Assembly: GCA_903929755.1 (NCBI GenBank)
Contig: CAIYVZ010000130.1
Coordinates: 1 to 64,000, forward strand
From: an uncultured Acidobacteriia bacterium
Lineage (GTDB): Bacteria; Acidobacteriota; Terriglobia; Bryobacterales; Bryobacteraceae
Direction of reading: 5' to 3'
DNA: 64,000 nucleotides
In this document: piece by piece, positions 28,228 to 36,881 of the stretch
How positions within the stretch are numbered: the stretch's first letter is position 1
Layout of the letters: every line of letters starts with the position of its first letter
Program-made: the position numbers and the translations under genes
The notes under the pieces: model-generated
Told to the model about the DNA's origin: nothing
Seen by the model: only the letters and a program-made list of their open reading frames with translations
The model's database searches: none

Positions 28228-28256
28228 TTGCAATGGGGTTATTTTTGCGATAAAAC
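28228..28256 (+). promoter_or_regulatory. Candidate promoter of the AT-hook gene
   Basis: TTGCAA (28228-28233) and TAAAAC (28251-28256) are 17 bp apart in an AT-rich stretch, leaving a leader of about 100 nt before 28362. Consensus match is moderate. Confidence 0.35.
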
Positions 28257-28361
28257 TTTATCTAGGCTTAGTTTGGTTTTCACCGATTTCGTTCCGAATC
28301 TGGAACCGAGGGTTTCGGGAGCCAATCTGGCCGAACGACATTACCAATCAGGAGTTACCCC

Positions 28362-28559
28362 ATGGACGTAACCAAGATTCTGACCGAATTGCGTCAGGAA
28401 CGGGAGCAGTTAGAGGAGGCGATCATGAGTTTAGAGCGTCTGGCGGACGGGCGTCGTCGCGGCAGGCCACCGGCATGGATGTCGGAAGCCAAAAAGCGAG
28501 GGCGTCCGCCTGGTAGTAAGAATAAAACGGCCGCCGAAAAGGCCGCTGCGGCAGCCTAA
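28362..28559 (+). CDS. Small AT-hook DNA-binding protein
   Basis: 65 aa. An N-terminal coiled helix (LTELRQEREQLEEAIMSLERL, heptad-like) is followed by two AT-hook cores, RRGRPPAWM (about 32-40) and KRGRPPGSK (about 45-53), and a Lys/Ala tail. AT-hooks insert the R-G-R-P core into the minor groove of AT-rich DNA. With a dimerising helix, the protein could act as a nucleoid-associated or silencing protein. CAGGAG lies about 8 nt before the ATG. It is a free-standing gene with its own AT-rich upstream region. Confidence 0.85.
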   Translation: MDVTKILTELRQEREQLEEAIMSLERLADGRRRGRPPAWMSEAKKRGRPPGSKNKTAAEKAAAAA

Positions 28560-28574
28560 AGGGTTCATCACGAA

Positions 28575-30851
28575 TCAACGGTACAGCAGGTACTTCTCAC
28601 GCAATTGCAGGAAGTCGTCCAAGCCGTGGCGGCCGGCTTCCTGTGCGGTGATGGAACCTTTTGTCAAAGCTTCCATCACCGCACCGTTTCCAATCAGTTT
28701 CCAGTCCACGCTGAAGTCCAGCTTCCCCGGATACAGCGCCGCCATCGCACTGGCAAGCTCCAACCCAAACCGGCCAGCCTCGAAGGTGTCCCGGTTGGTA
28801 AGAACGAATCCAACTCCCTCAATTGTCTTGCCCGCCAGGTGGGATGACGTCGGTTTCATCGTCGTCGGATAGAATTTCACTCCCGGAATTTCCTTCGCGT
28901 TGAGTTTGCCGGCAAGCTCTGCCCCCCGAATCCACTCTGCCCCGACCGCCTCGAACGGTGCATCCGTACCTCTGCCCACCGAATAGTTCGTTGAATATTC
29001 CAGCATTCCAAGCCCCGGGTACAGGATCGCCGCGTTCAGACTGCGAATGTTTGGCGACGGGTTCACCCACTTCAGCCCCGTTTCGTCGAACCACTGCGAC
29101 CGTTTCCAGCCCGTGAGCTCCACCACATGCAGGTCCGCGCCAACGTGCTTCTCGCCATTCTCCAGCTTTGCCAGCTCCCCGATGGTCAAACCGTGCCGCA
29201 ACGGCAGAGGGTAGGCTCCCACAAATGAGGTCTTGTCCGCATCCAGCATGGGCCCTTCGGGGTGCAAGCCGGTCAGCGGATTTGGTCGGTCCAGAACATA
29301 AAACGGGATCTTTGCTTTCGCCGCCTCCTCCATGGAGTACAGCATGGTCGATGGATATGTATAAAAACGAACACCTATGTCCTGAATATCGAACACCAGG
29401 ATGTCCAGACCTTTCAGCATCTCCGGCGTCGGCCGCATCGTATTTCCGTAAAGGCTCCAGACTTTAATGCCGGTGACCGGGTCGGTCGTATGGCCGATTC
29501 CCTCGCGATCCTCCACCCCGGCAAACCCGTGCTCGGGCGAAAACAGCGCGGCGATTTGTACTCCGGCCTTCTTCATCAGATCGATATTCCGCCGTCCATC
29601 CCGGTCGATCCCGGAATGATTGGTGATCAGGCCAATCTTCTTCCCTTGAAATGGCGCGAAGTTGGCGCTGGCGAGCAGATCCAGGCCCGTTTGCGTTTCG
29701 CCTGTTCTGGTGCCAGCTTTGGTTTGGGGATAGCCCAGGGCTTTGGCGGCGATTGTTGCCACCTGGCGGCGGAGGGGTGTAATCGGCTTCCTTTGATGAG
29801 GATGCACGGAATTCGCTAACAGAATAACGTAGCTTTTTGAGGCCGGATCGATCCAGATGGAGGTTCCGGTGAACCCGGTATGCCCAAACGAACCAACCGG
29901 GAACAGGTCGCCACGGTTTCCCGAATACGGAGAATCGATATCCCAGCCCAGGCCACGCTGAATCTTTTGGTTGGTCGGCGTATGCGGCGTGGTGAATTCC
30001 TTAATTACTTCCGGCGTGAACAGACCCTTGCCGCCATCCAGCAGCATCTGGCAGAACTTCGCCAGGTCGTCGGCGGTGGAGAACACCCCGGCGTGTCCGG
30101 CGACGCCACCCATGTAGCGCGTGGTCGGGTCGTGGACTACGCCGCGCAGGAGCGTGCCGTCTTTTTGGATCTCGGTTGGCGCAATTCGGCCCTTGAGGCT
30201 GGCGGGCGGCAGATAGCCGGAGTCCTTCATGCCCAGCGGAGTGAACAGGACTTTCTTCACATACTCGTTTTCCGGGGCACCGCCCACGCGGCGAACGATT
30301 TCGCCCAGCAGAATGAAATTGATGTCGCTGTAAACGAATTTCGCCTGTCGCGGATTGGCTGGCTTATCATTCAGGGCCAGCTTGATCCCCGTCTCGTAGC
30401 CGCTCCAGACCGGGGCCAGGTCCAGATCGGGCCGAAAACCGGAAAAATGCGTCATCAGATCCCGAATCGTGATGGCACTCTTGCCGCCCTGAAACTCCGG
30501 CAGGTACTTCGTGACGGGCTCATCAACTCCAACCTTGCCTTCTTCCACCAGCTTCATCATGCAGGTAGTGGTGGAGACCACTTTGGTGAGCGAGGCAACA
30601 TCGAAAATCGTATCCACCGTCATCGGTTCGCGCGTCGGCGAGAGCGACCGGTTCCCGTACGCCTTTCGATAGACCACTTTGCCCTCATGGCCAATCAACA
30701 GGACAGCGCCGGGGATTTTGTCCTCCCTGATGGCATCGCCGATGGCGGTGTCCAGTTCGGCGGCCCCCGGGAACGCCTGCGCGGCAACGGTTTGGGCGGA
30801 AATTGCGGCGAAGGCGATCGCCGCTGCCAGCTTTAGCTTCATTATTGGCAT
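28575..30851 (-). CDS. Fusion of beta-lactamase-fold hydrolase (AmiE-like) and NamZ-type exo-N-acetylmuramidase (DUF1343)
   Basis: 758 aa from 30851 (ATG at 30842 also possible), with a signal peptide (IAFAAISAQTVAAQ). The N-terminal half is a serine hydrolase of the class C/AmiE fold: S-x-x-K in VASLTKVV, Y-S-D in VYSDINFILLGE, and H-T-G in GHTGFTGTS. The C-terminal half is DUF1343/NamZ: LITNHSGIDRDGRRN, LFSPEHGFAG, VFDIQDIGVRFYTYPS, VLDRPNPLTGL, LRHGLTIGELA. In Bacillus subtilis, AmiE removes peptides from MurNAc and NamZ removes terminal MurNAc; here both are in one secreted chain. It is predicted to degrade or recycle peptidoglycan fragments in the periplasm. Confidence 0.88.
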   Translation of the reverse strand: MPIMKLKLAAAIAFAAISAQTVAAQAFPGAAELDTAIGDAIREDKIPGAVLLIGHEGKVVYRKAYGNRSLSPTREPMTVDTIFDVASLTKVVSTTTCMMKLVEEGKVGVDEPVTKYLPEFQGGKSAITIRDLMTHFSGFRPDLDLAPVWSGYETGIKLALNDKPANPRQAKFVYSDINFILLGEIVRRVGGAPENEYVKKVLFTPLGMKDSGYLPPASLKGRIAPTEIQKDGTLLRGVVHDPTTRYMGGVAGHAGVFSTADDLAKFCQMLLDGGKGLFTPEVIKEFTTPHTPTNQKIQRGLGWDIDSPYSGNRGDLFPVGSFGHTGFTGTSIWIDPASKSYVILLANSVHPHQRKPITPLRRQVATIAAKALGYPQTKAGTRTGETQTGLDLLASANFAPFQGKKIGLITNHSGIDRDGRRNIDLMKKAGVQIAALFSPEHGFAGVEDREGIGHTTDPVTGIKVWSLYGNTMRPTPEMLKGLDILVFDIQDIGVRFYTYPSTMLYSMEEAAKAKIPFYVLDRPNPLTGLHPEGPMLDADKTSFVGAYPLPLRHGLTIGELAKLENGEKHVGADLHVVELTGWKRSQWFDETGLKWVNPSPNIRSLNAAILYPGLGMLEYSTNYSVGRGTDAPFEAVGAEWIRGAELAGKLNAKEIPGVKFYPTTMKPTSSHLAGKTIEGVGFVLTNRDTFEAGRFGLELASAMAALYPGKLDFSVDWKLIGNGAVMEALTKGSITAQEAGRHGLDDFLQLREKYLLYR

Positions 30852-30888
30852 GGTATCCCAGCTGTGAGAGCCGGGGAGTTCCCAAGTA

Positions 30889-31165
30889 GGGGCCATTCAT
30901 CTGGATAACAACGTGAACCTTTATATAAGCCAAGGCGCGACGCTGAACTTCAGCCAGAAGTTCGAGCACTATCTGCCGGTGGTCTACACCTGCTGGGAAG
31001 GCACCGAATGCATGAGCTACTCACCCTTTATATATGCGTTCGGGAAAACGAACGTTGGAAAGGCGCGCGCAAAGCGGCAGGCGCCAATCAAAAGGACGAC
31101 CGCGTGGCATTAATACCGCGTGGCATTAACGAAGATGGGCGACGACAGTGTTTCGGTTTCGGAAA
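30889..31165 (+). pseudogene. Decayed fragment of a GH28 polygalacturonase-like gene
   Basis: The frame from 30892 reads GAIHLDNNVNLYISQGATL, then YLPVVYTCWEGTECMSYSP, F-I-Y-A-F-x-K-T-N-V, matching the conserved N-terminal region of GH28 pectinases. It is then lost. Another frame continues W-K-G-A-R-K-A-A-G-A-N-Q-K-D-D-R, which in intact enzymes follows some 20 residues later. An internal out-of-frame deletion near 31050 is therefore inferred. No start, right-handed helix core or catalytic Asp residues remain. It lies between the NamZ fusion and pgi. Confidence 0.72.
31099..31129 (+). repeat. Tandem duplication, two 15-bp copies
   Basis: ACCGCGTGGCATTAA occurs at 31099-31113 and 31115-31129 (16-bp period), at the tail of the GH28 remnant. 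It looks like a recent slippage event. Confidence 0.85.
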
Positions 31166-31243
31166 GGCGGACGCGCGTTACCTTGAACGGCCAGGCCGTT
31201 CGGCGCTGACTCAGGTCCATCCAGCCTGATAGCTTTAAGGGAT

Positions 31244-32863
31244 ATGGGTTCACTCATCGAGCTTCCGGTCTGGCAGGATCTGCAGAAGCACGCTTCTCAG
31301 GTTCAGGCGTTACATTTAAGGGATTTGTTTGCGGCGGATGCGAATCGCGCCCAGCAGTTTTCGGTGGAGGCGGAAGGTCTCTTCCTCGACTACTCCAAGA
31401 ACCGCATCACCTCGGAAACCGTCTCGCTGCTGGTGAAACTGGCCGAGGCCTCCGGCCTGCGTGCTGCCATGGATGCCATGTTCCGGGGCGACCGGATCAA
31501 CATTACCGAAAAACGCCCGGTTCTGCACACTGCCCTGCGGGCGCCCCGGGGCGCGGAAGTGTTCGTGGATGGCGTGAATGTTATCCCCGAAGTTCACGCA
31601 GTTCTGGACCGGATGAGCGATTTCGCGAATCGCGTCCGCTCGGGCGAGTGGCTCGGTTTTACCGGCAAGCGGATCCGCAATGTAGTGAATATCGGGATCG
31701 GCGGCTCCGATCTGGGCCCGGTAATGGCGTATGAAGCTCTGCGCAGCTATGCCCAGCGCGACCTGACGCTGCGCTTTATCTCCAACGTGGACGGCACCGA
31801 TTTCGCGGAGGCCACTCACGATCTGAATGCCGATGAGACCCTGTTCATCGTGGCCTCCAAGACCTTCGGCACGCTGGAGACCATGACCAACGCTTACTCG
31901 GCCCGAGCCTGGGCGCTGGCCCAACTGGGTGACGAGAAGGCCGTTGCCTGCCACTTTGTCGCAGTCTCCACCAACGCCGCACGGGTCTCCGATTTCGGCA
32001 TCGATACCGCCAACATGTTCGGTTTTTGGGACTGGGTAGGCGGCCGGTATTCCATGGATTCGGCCATCGGCCTCTCCACCATGCTCGCCATCGGGCCGGA
32101 CAACTTCCGCGCCATGCTGGCGGGCTTCCACGCCATGGATGAGCATTTCCGCACCGCGCCGTTCCACGAAAATCTGCCCGTTCTGATGGCCCTGCTGACC
32201 GTCTGGTACAACAACTTCTTCGGCGCGCAGTCCGTGGCAGTGCTCCCCTACGACCAATACCTGAAGCGCTTCCCCGCCTACCTGCAGCAGCTCACCATGG
32301 AAAGCAACGGCAAGTACGTCACGCTTTCGGGAGAACGCGCCCAGTGGGAGACCAGTCCGATTTACTGGGGCGAACCGGGCACGAACGGCCAGCATTCTTT
32401 CTACCAGCTCATTCACCAGGGAACGAAGCTCATCCCTTGCGACTTCATTGGCTTCGTTCATTCATTAAATTCGCACGGCCCTCACCACGACATTCTGATC
32501 GCGAACCTCTTCGCTCAGGCGGAAGCTCTGGCCTTCGGGAAGACAGCCGATCAGGTTCGTGCCGAAGGCAATGAGGAATGGCTGGTACCCCACCGCGTCT
32601 TCGAGGGCAACCGGCCCTCAAATATGTTGCTGGCCGACCGTCTCACGCCTGAAATTCTGGGTAAGCTGGTCGCGCTCTATGAGCACAACGTCTTCACCCA
32701 GGGCGTGATCTGGCAGGTGGATTCGTTTGACCAGTGGGGTGTGGAACTGGGCAAGGTTCTGGCGGTTCAGATTCAGCCCGAGCTGACTTCCGGTGCCGAC
32801 CTGCATCACGACAGCTCGACAAACGCGCTCATCAACCGTTATCGGCGTCTCCGTCACGTATAA
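31244..32863 (+). CDS. pgi: Glucose-6-phosphate isomerase
   Basis: Interconverts glucose-6-phosphate and fructose-6-phosphate in the cytoplasm. At 539 aa it is of normal length for the long bacterial/eukaryotic type. Signatures are [56 protein letters not shown] and [16 protein letters not shown] lies just before the ATG. It is probably monocistronic. It feeds fructose-6-phosphate to amino-sugar synthesis; glmU is 14 kb downstream. Confidence 0.96.
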   Translation: MGSLIELPVWQDLQKHASQVQALHLRDLFAADANRAQQFSVEAEGLFLDYSKNRITSETVSLLVKLAEASGLRAAMDAMFRGDRINITEKRPVLHTALRAPRGAEVFVDGVNVIPEVHAVLDRMSDFANRVRSGEWLGFTGKRIRNVVNIGIGGSDLGPVMAYEALRSYAQRDLTLRFISNVDGTDFAEATHDLNADETLFIVASKTFGTLETMTNAYSARAWALAQLGDEKAVACHFVAVSTNAARVSDFGIDTANMFGFWDWVGGRYSMDSAIGLSTMLAIGPDNFRAMLAGFHAMDEHFRTAPFHENLPVLMALLTVWYNNFFGAQSVAVLPYDQYLKRFPAYLQQLTMESNGKYVTLSGERAQWETSPIYWGEPGTNGQHSFYQLIHQGTKLIPCDFIGFVHSLNSHGPHHDILIANLFAQAEALAFGKTADQVRAEGNEEWLVPHRVFEGNRPSNMLLADRLTPEILGKLVALYEHNVFTQGVIWQVDSFDQWGVELGKVLAVQIQPELTSGADLHHDSSTNALINRYRRLRHV

Positions 32864-32903
32864 GGCGAAACCGGACTGTGTTGAGATTCGTAAGCGTTAG
32901 TAA

Positions 32904-35486
32904 GTGCGTAATCCCCTGATATCCCCGTATCTTTTGACGGGCCTGCTGCTGGCAACCGCCTGTAGTGCGCCTGCGGCAACATGGACTGTCCTCGCGTGGA
33001 GTGAGCGAGGCATGAATCCGATTGAGCGCGACTACTCCGTCTTCGGTATTTGGCCTGCCGGAGCGCAGATCAACGCCCAGGTTCTGGATGGTTCCGGCAA
33101 GCTGGTCACCAGCGCCGGCGCTCTAAAGATCACCTGGGAGGCGCTCGCTGATTCCACGGGTAGTGTCAATACCACTTCAGTGGGCAAGACGAATTTCTGG
33201 CCCTTCGCCAAAGCTCTCTTCGGTGGCTCGGACCAGCCCGGAGTTGGCATCGCCGGCAATCTGATGTCGGCGAGTGGGCCGCAGCAGCTTTCTTTTGATC
33301 CAGCCCTGAATCGTTTCACCGCGCCGTGGATTCCCCTTACAGCCTACGACGATAACTGGAACGTCAACTACTCGCCCATGGTTCGCGTGATTGTGCGGGA
33401 CGCTTCCGGCACAATCCTGGCCACTGCCCGCACTACGCTCCCCGTGTCGAATGAAGTGGAGTGCCGCAGTTGCCACGCCTCCGGTGTGAATGCCGATGCC
33501 CGGCCACTCACCGGCTACGTCAACGACCCCAATCCGAATCGCGACTTCAAGCTGAATATCCTGGCCCTGCACGACGGCAAGAATCGCCGGAATCCGGCCT
33601 ATACGGCGGCTCTGGCGACAGCCGGTTACGGCACTGGCCTGCTGGACGCCGCTACCGCCGGCACTCCGGTACTCTGCACCGCTTGTCACGCCTCCAATCT
33701 GCGCGCAACGCCCGGCATTTCCGGCCTGAGCCAGTTTACGACTGCCATGCACGGCCATCATGCCAGCATTATCGACCCGGCCACCAGCGATACTCTCGAC
33801 AATTCGACCAATCGCTCCGCTTGCTACAACTGCCACCCCGGCAACACCACCCAGTCGCTGCGAGGAGCCATGGGGCACTCCGCCGATGGCAGCGGCAATT
33901 TACAGATTCAGTGCCAGAACTGCCACGGTAATATGAGCAAACTGGCAGACCCGGCGCGCACCAGTTATGCGGGCCTGCCCCGCTGCCAGTCCTGCCATTC
34001 CACCTCAGCGCCGTATCAGGCCACGTCGGCATTTGACGTGACCGGCACAGTGCGCACCTCTTCTGACACCACATTCGCCACAACCGGCACTTCGGTTTTC
34101 AGCGCTTCAACCGGACACGGCGGCCTCCAGTGCGCCGCTTGCCACGGCCCGGCGCACGCCGAGTACCCCAGCAACCGGGCGGCTGACAATCTGCAGTCCC
34201 AGGACTTGCAGGGCGCAGCCGGTGTTATTGGCGATTGCGCTGCCTGCCACAAGAGCGGCGTGAGTTCCACGAACGGCGGGCCCCACGGTCTCCATACTGC
34301 CGGTGCTGCCTGGATCAACGCCCATCCCGATACCGCCTCGCGCAACCGGACACAATGCACCACCTGTCACGGCGGAAGCTATCAGGGCACCGTTATTTCC
34401 CGGGTTCTCACCAACCGGACGCTGAGCAGCCAATACGGCAACATCCCCGCTTTCCGCGGCTACCAGGTGGGTTGCTATACGTGCCACAACGGTCCGGGGG
34501 GCAACGGAAGTTCACAGGCCGTGGCCACGCTGGCCAACACGTCCAGCTCCGTCATCCAGGGGCAGGCGGTCACTATCCCGGTAAACGTGCCCTCGGGCGC
34601 CACGCTCAAAATTGTCACGCAGCCTGCGCGCGGCATCGCCAATGTCTCCGGCAACACGGTTGTCTATAGGCCCACCGTGTCGTTTGAAGGCACTGACCCG
34701 TTCACCTACTCGGCGATCAGCGCCAGCAACAAAGATTCCGGCCTGGGAACAGCTCAGGTTTCGGTTCGTGCCTCGTCCCGGCCCGTGGTTGCATCTGTCG
34801 CCAACGCCGCCAGTTACGTTGCCGGAACGGTAGCGCCCGGTATGATCGCGTTCTTCACCGGAACCGGCATGGGGCCCGCCAACCTGGCTACTTTCGGCCT
34901 CAGTTCCGGAGGCTTCATGGAGAAATCCGTGCAGACCACCAGGGTTCTTTTTGATGGCGTGGCTTCCCCCGTCATCTACGCCTCTCCTGCCGCGGTAGCT
35001 GCCATCGTGCCCTACAGCGTTCAGGGAAAGGGCTCCACCGCCATTACCGTGGAATATAACGGCATCGCCTCCACCGCGCTTAGCGCCACTGTCGCCGACG
35101 CGGGGCCCGGTATTTTCACCGTGAATTCTTCCGGAACCGGACCCGCTGCGGCCATCTCCGGTGACAGCCTCAATAGCGAGGCAAACCCGGTCCAAAGAGG
35201 CGCGGCCATCGCGCTCTATCTGACCGGCGATGGCGCCGAAACACCGCAGCCGAAGGATGGCGTGCTGGTGAACGGACCTTACCCTGCCACGGTTGCGCCG
35301 ATTTCCGTTACCATCGGCGGGAAACCGGCCAACGTGGTGTATTCTGGCGCAGCGCCAGCTTCTGTCGCGGGCCTGATGCAGCTCAACGCTGTCGTTGCGG
35401 CCGATGCCGATACCGGTAAGGTACCCGTCACCGTTACCATTGGCGGGGTTACTTCGCAGGCCAACGTCTTCGTCTACGTGCGATAG
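32904..35486 (+). CDS. Secreted nine-heme cytochrome c-like protein with Ig-like and Solibacter-type C-terminal domains
   Basis: 860 aa, GTG start, signal peptide ending near ACSAPAA. Residues 25-180 are a beta-rich N-domain. Nine CxxCH heme sites lie between residues 187 and 528 (CRSCH, CTACH, CYNCH, CQNCH, CQSCH, CAACH twice, CTTCH, CYTCH), several with a distal His nearby. A cadherin/Ig-like domain follows (about 540-625; VVYRPTVSFEGTDPFTYSA). The last 230 residues (VANAASYVAGTVAPGMIAFFTGTGMGP...) match the domain repeated in Solibacter secreted proteins (TIGR03437-like). Probable role is extracellular electron storage or transfer, docked through the C-terminal modules. No partner oxidoreductase is adjacent. 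Confidence 0.88.
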   Translation: MRNPLISPYLLTGLLLATACSAPAATWTVLAWSERGMNPIERDYSVFGIWPAGAQINAQVLDGSGKLVTSAGALKITWEALADSTGSVNTTSVGKTNFWPFAKALFGGSDQPGVGIAGNLMSASGPQQLSFDPALNRFTAPWIPLTAYDDNWNVNYSPMVRVIVRDASGTILATARTTLPVSNEVECRSCHASGVNADARPLTGYVNDPNPNRDFKLNILALHDGKNRRNPAYTAALATAGYGTGLLDAATAGTPVLCTACHASNLRATPGISGLSQFTTAMHGHHASIIDPATSDTLDNSTNRSACYNCHPGNTTQSLRGAMGHSADGSGNLQIQCQNCHGNMSKLADPARTSYAGLPRCQSCHSTSAPYQATSAFDVTGTVRTSSDTTFATTGTSVFSASTGHGGLQCAACHGPAHAEYPSNRAADNLQSQDLQGAAGVIGDCAACHKSGVSSTNGGPHGLHTAGAAWINAHPDTASRNRTQCTTCHGGSYQGTVISRVLTNRTLSSQYGNIPAFRGYQVGCYTCHNGPGGNGSSQAVATLANTSSSVIQGQAVTIPVNVPSGATLKIVTQPARGIANVSGNTVVYRPTVSFEGTDPFTYSAISASNKDSGLGTAQVSVRASSRPVVASVANAASYVAGTVAPGMIAFFTGTGMGPANLATFGLSSGGFMEKSVQTTRVLFDGVASPVIYASPAAVAAIVPYSVQGKGSTAITVEYNGIASTALSATVADAGPGIFTVNSSGTGPAAAISGDSLNSEANPVQRGAAIALYLTGDGAETPQPKDGVLVNGPYPATVAPISVTIGGKPANVVYSGAAPASVAGLMQLNAVVAADADTGKVPVTVTIGGVTSQANVFVYVR

Positions 35487-35534
35487 GTTCGAGGCCTAAA
35501 GCCCTGCGGGTGGATAATGCCAGTGGAGGGTTTT

Positions 35535-36881
35535 ATGCCTGAGAATAACTTTGTTGGCGACCGCCGCGATCTGCTGAAGCTGGGGGCCGCCGCGTTCACC
35601 ACCGCCATCTTTACGGGCAACCTAAAGGGCGCAAACGATCGTATCCGAGTCTCATTCATTGGCACAGGACGCCAGGGCCAGGGCAACATGGGTTCCGCCA
35701 TGGCGCACCCGGACGTGGACGTGGTTTCGGTCTGCGACATCTACCAGCCGAATCTGGAAAAAGCTCAGGCCCGCAGCGCAAGGGGGCCGAACGGTGAACC
35801 CGGCGGGCGTCCCGCTGCGAAGGCGATTAAAGATTTCCGCGAGGTTCTGGCAGATAAATCCGTTGACGCCGTCTGCATCGCTACCCCGGACCATTGGCAC
35901 GCCTATATGGCGGTGGAGGCCTGCAAAGCGGGTAAAGACGTCTACGTGGAAAAGCCGATCAGCGTCACCATTGAAGAAGGCCGTAAGATGGTGCAGGCCG
36001 CCCGCAAATACAACCGCGTGGTGCAGGTCGGTACGCAACAGAGGTCGGGCGTCCACTTCCAGAAGGCCACCCAACTGGTGAAGGACGGAGCCATCGGCAA
36101 AGTCACGTTTATCCGAACCTTTAACTACGGCAATGGCCCCGTGGAAGGTATCGGTACTCCGGCAGATTCAGCGCCCCCCAGTGATCTGGACTGGAAGATG
36201 TGGCTCGGCCCCGCGCCGGAACGCCCCTTCAACAAGAACCGTTTTGGCATGGACCCCAACGCTTTCTCCCACTTCCGCTGGTTCTGGGATTATGCCGGCG
36301 GGATGATGACCGACTGGGGTGTCCACGTCCTCGATATCGCGCAGATGGCCTTCAATGAACTGTCTCCCCGCTCCATCACCTCCATCGGTGGCAAGTACAT
36401 GATCAAGGACAATCGCGAGACTCCCGATACGCTGCAGGTGACGTACGAGTATCCGAACGGGATGATTGCGACTTACGAAAATCGCATGTTCAACGGTAAC
36501 GCGCTCTATGGTGGAGCCCTGGCCGGCCGTAGCTACGGGACTGTTTTCCATGGCGACAAAGGCACGCTGTTTGTGGATCGTGCCAGTTACGTTATCCTGC
36601 CGGAAAAGGGCAGTTCGCTCACCGAGACCGTGGTCCAGAGTTCCAATAACCATGGCCGCGACCACTGGCGCAACTTCCTTGACTGCATCAAGAACCGCCA
36701 GAAGCCCGCCAGCGATATCGAGAACGGGCACCGTTCCACATCGACCGCTCTGCTGGGAAATATCGCCCTCCGCACCGGACTCCGCCTCGACTGGAACGCG
36801 GAGAAAGAAACGCTAGCCCAGGCTCCGGCAAGACCGTATCTGGAGCGCAAATACACCAAACCGTGGGAGTTGAAAGTTTGA
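35535..36881 (+). CDS. Tat-exported Gfo/Idh/MocA-family oxidoreductase
   Basis: 448 aa from the ATG at 35535, chosen because GGAGGG lies 4 nt upstream; an ATG at 35517 is possible. The twin-arginine motif DRRDLLKLGAAAF directs folded export. The Rossmann NAD(P) motif FIGTGRQGQGNMG, the catalytic EKP (YVEKPIS), the DHWH segment (CIATPDHWHAYMA) and the C-terminal GGMMTDWGVHVLDIAQM define the family. It probably oxidises or reduces a sugar outside the cytoplasm. The end overlaps the phosphoesterase start (TTGA), so the two are coupled. Confidence 0.88.
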   Translation: MPENNFVGDRRDLLKLGAAAFTTAIFTGNLKGANDRIRVSFIGTGRQGQGNMGSAMAHPDVDVVSVCDIYQPNLEKAQARSARGPNGEPGGRPAAKAIKDFREVLADKSVDAVCIATPDHWHAYMAVEACKAGKDVYVEKPISVTIEEGRKMVQAARKYNRVVQVGTQQRSGVHFQKATQLVKDGAIGKVTFIRTFNYGNGPVEGIGTPADSAPPSDLDWKMWLGPAPERPFNKNRFGMDPNAFSHFRWFWDYAGGMMTDWGVHVLDIAQMAFNELSPRSITSIGGKYMIKDNRETPDTLQVTYEYPNGMIATYENRMFNGNALYGGALAGRSYGTVFHGDKGTLFVDRASYVILPEKGSSLTETVVQSSNNHGRDHWRNFLDCIKNRQKPASDIENGHRSTSTALLGNIALRTGLRLDWNAEKETLAQAPARPYLERKYTKPWELKV

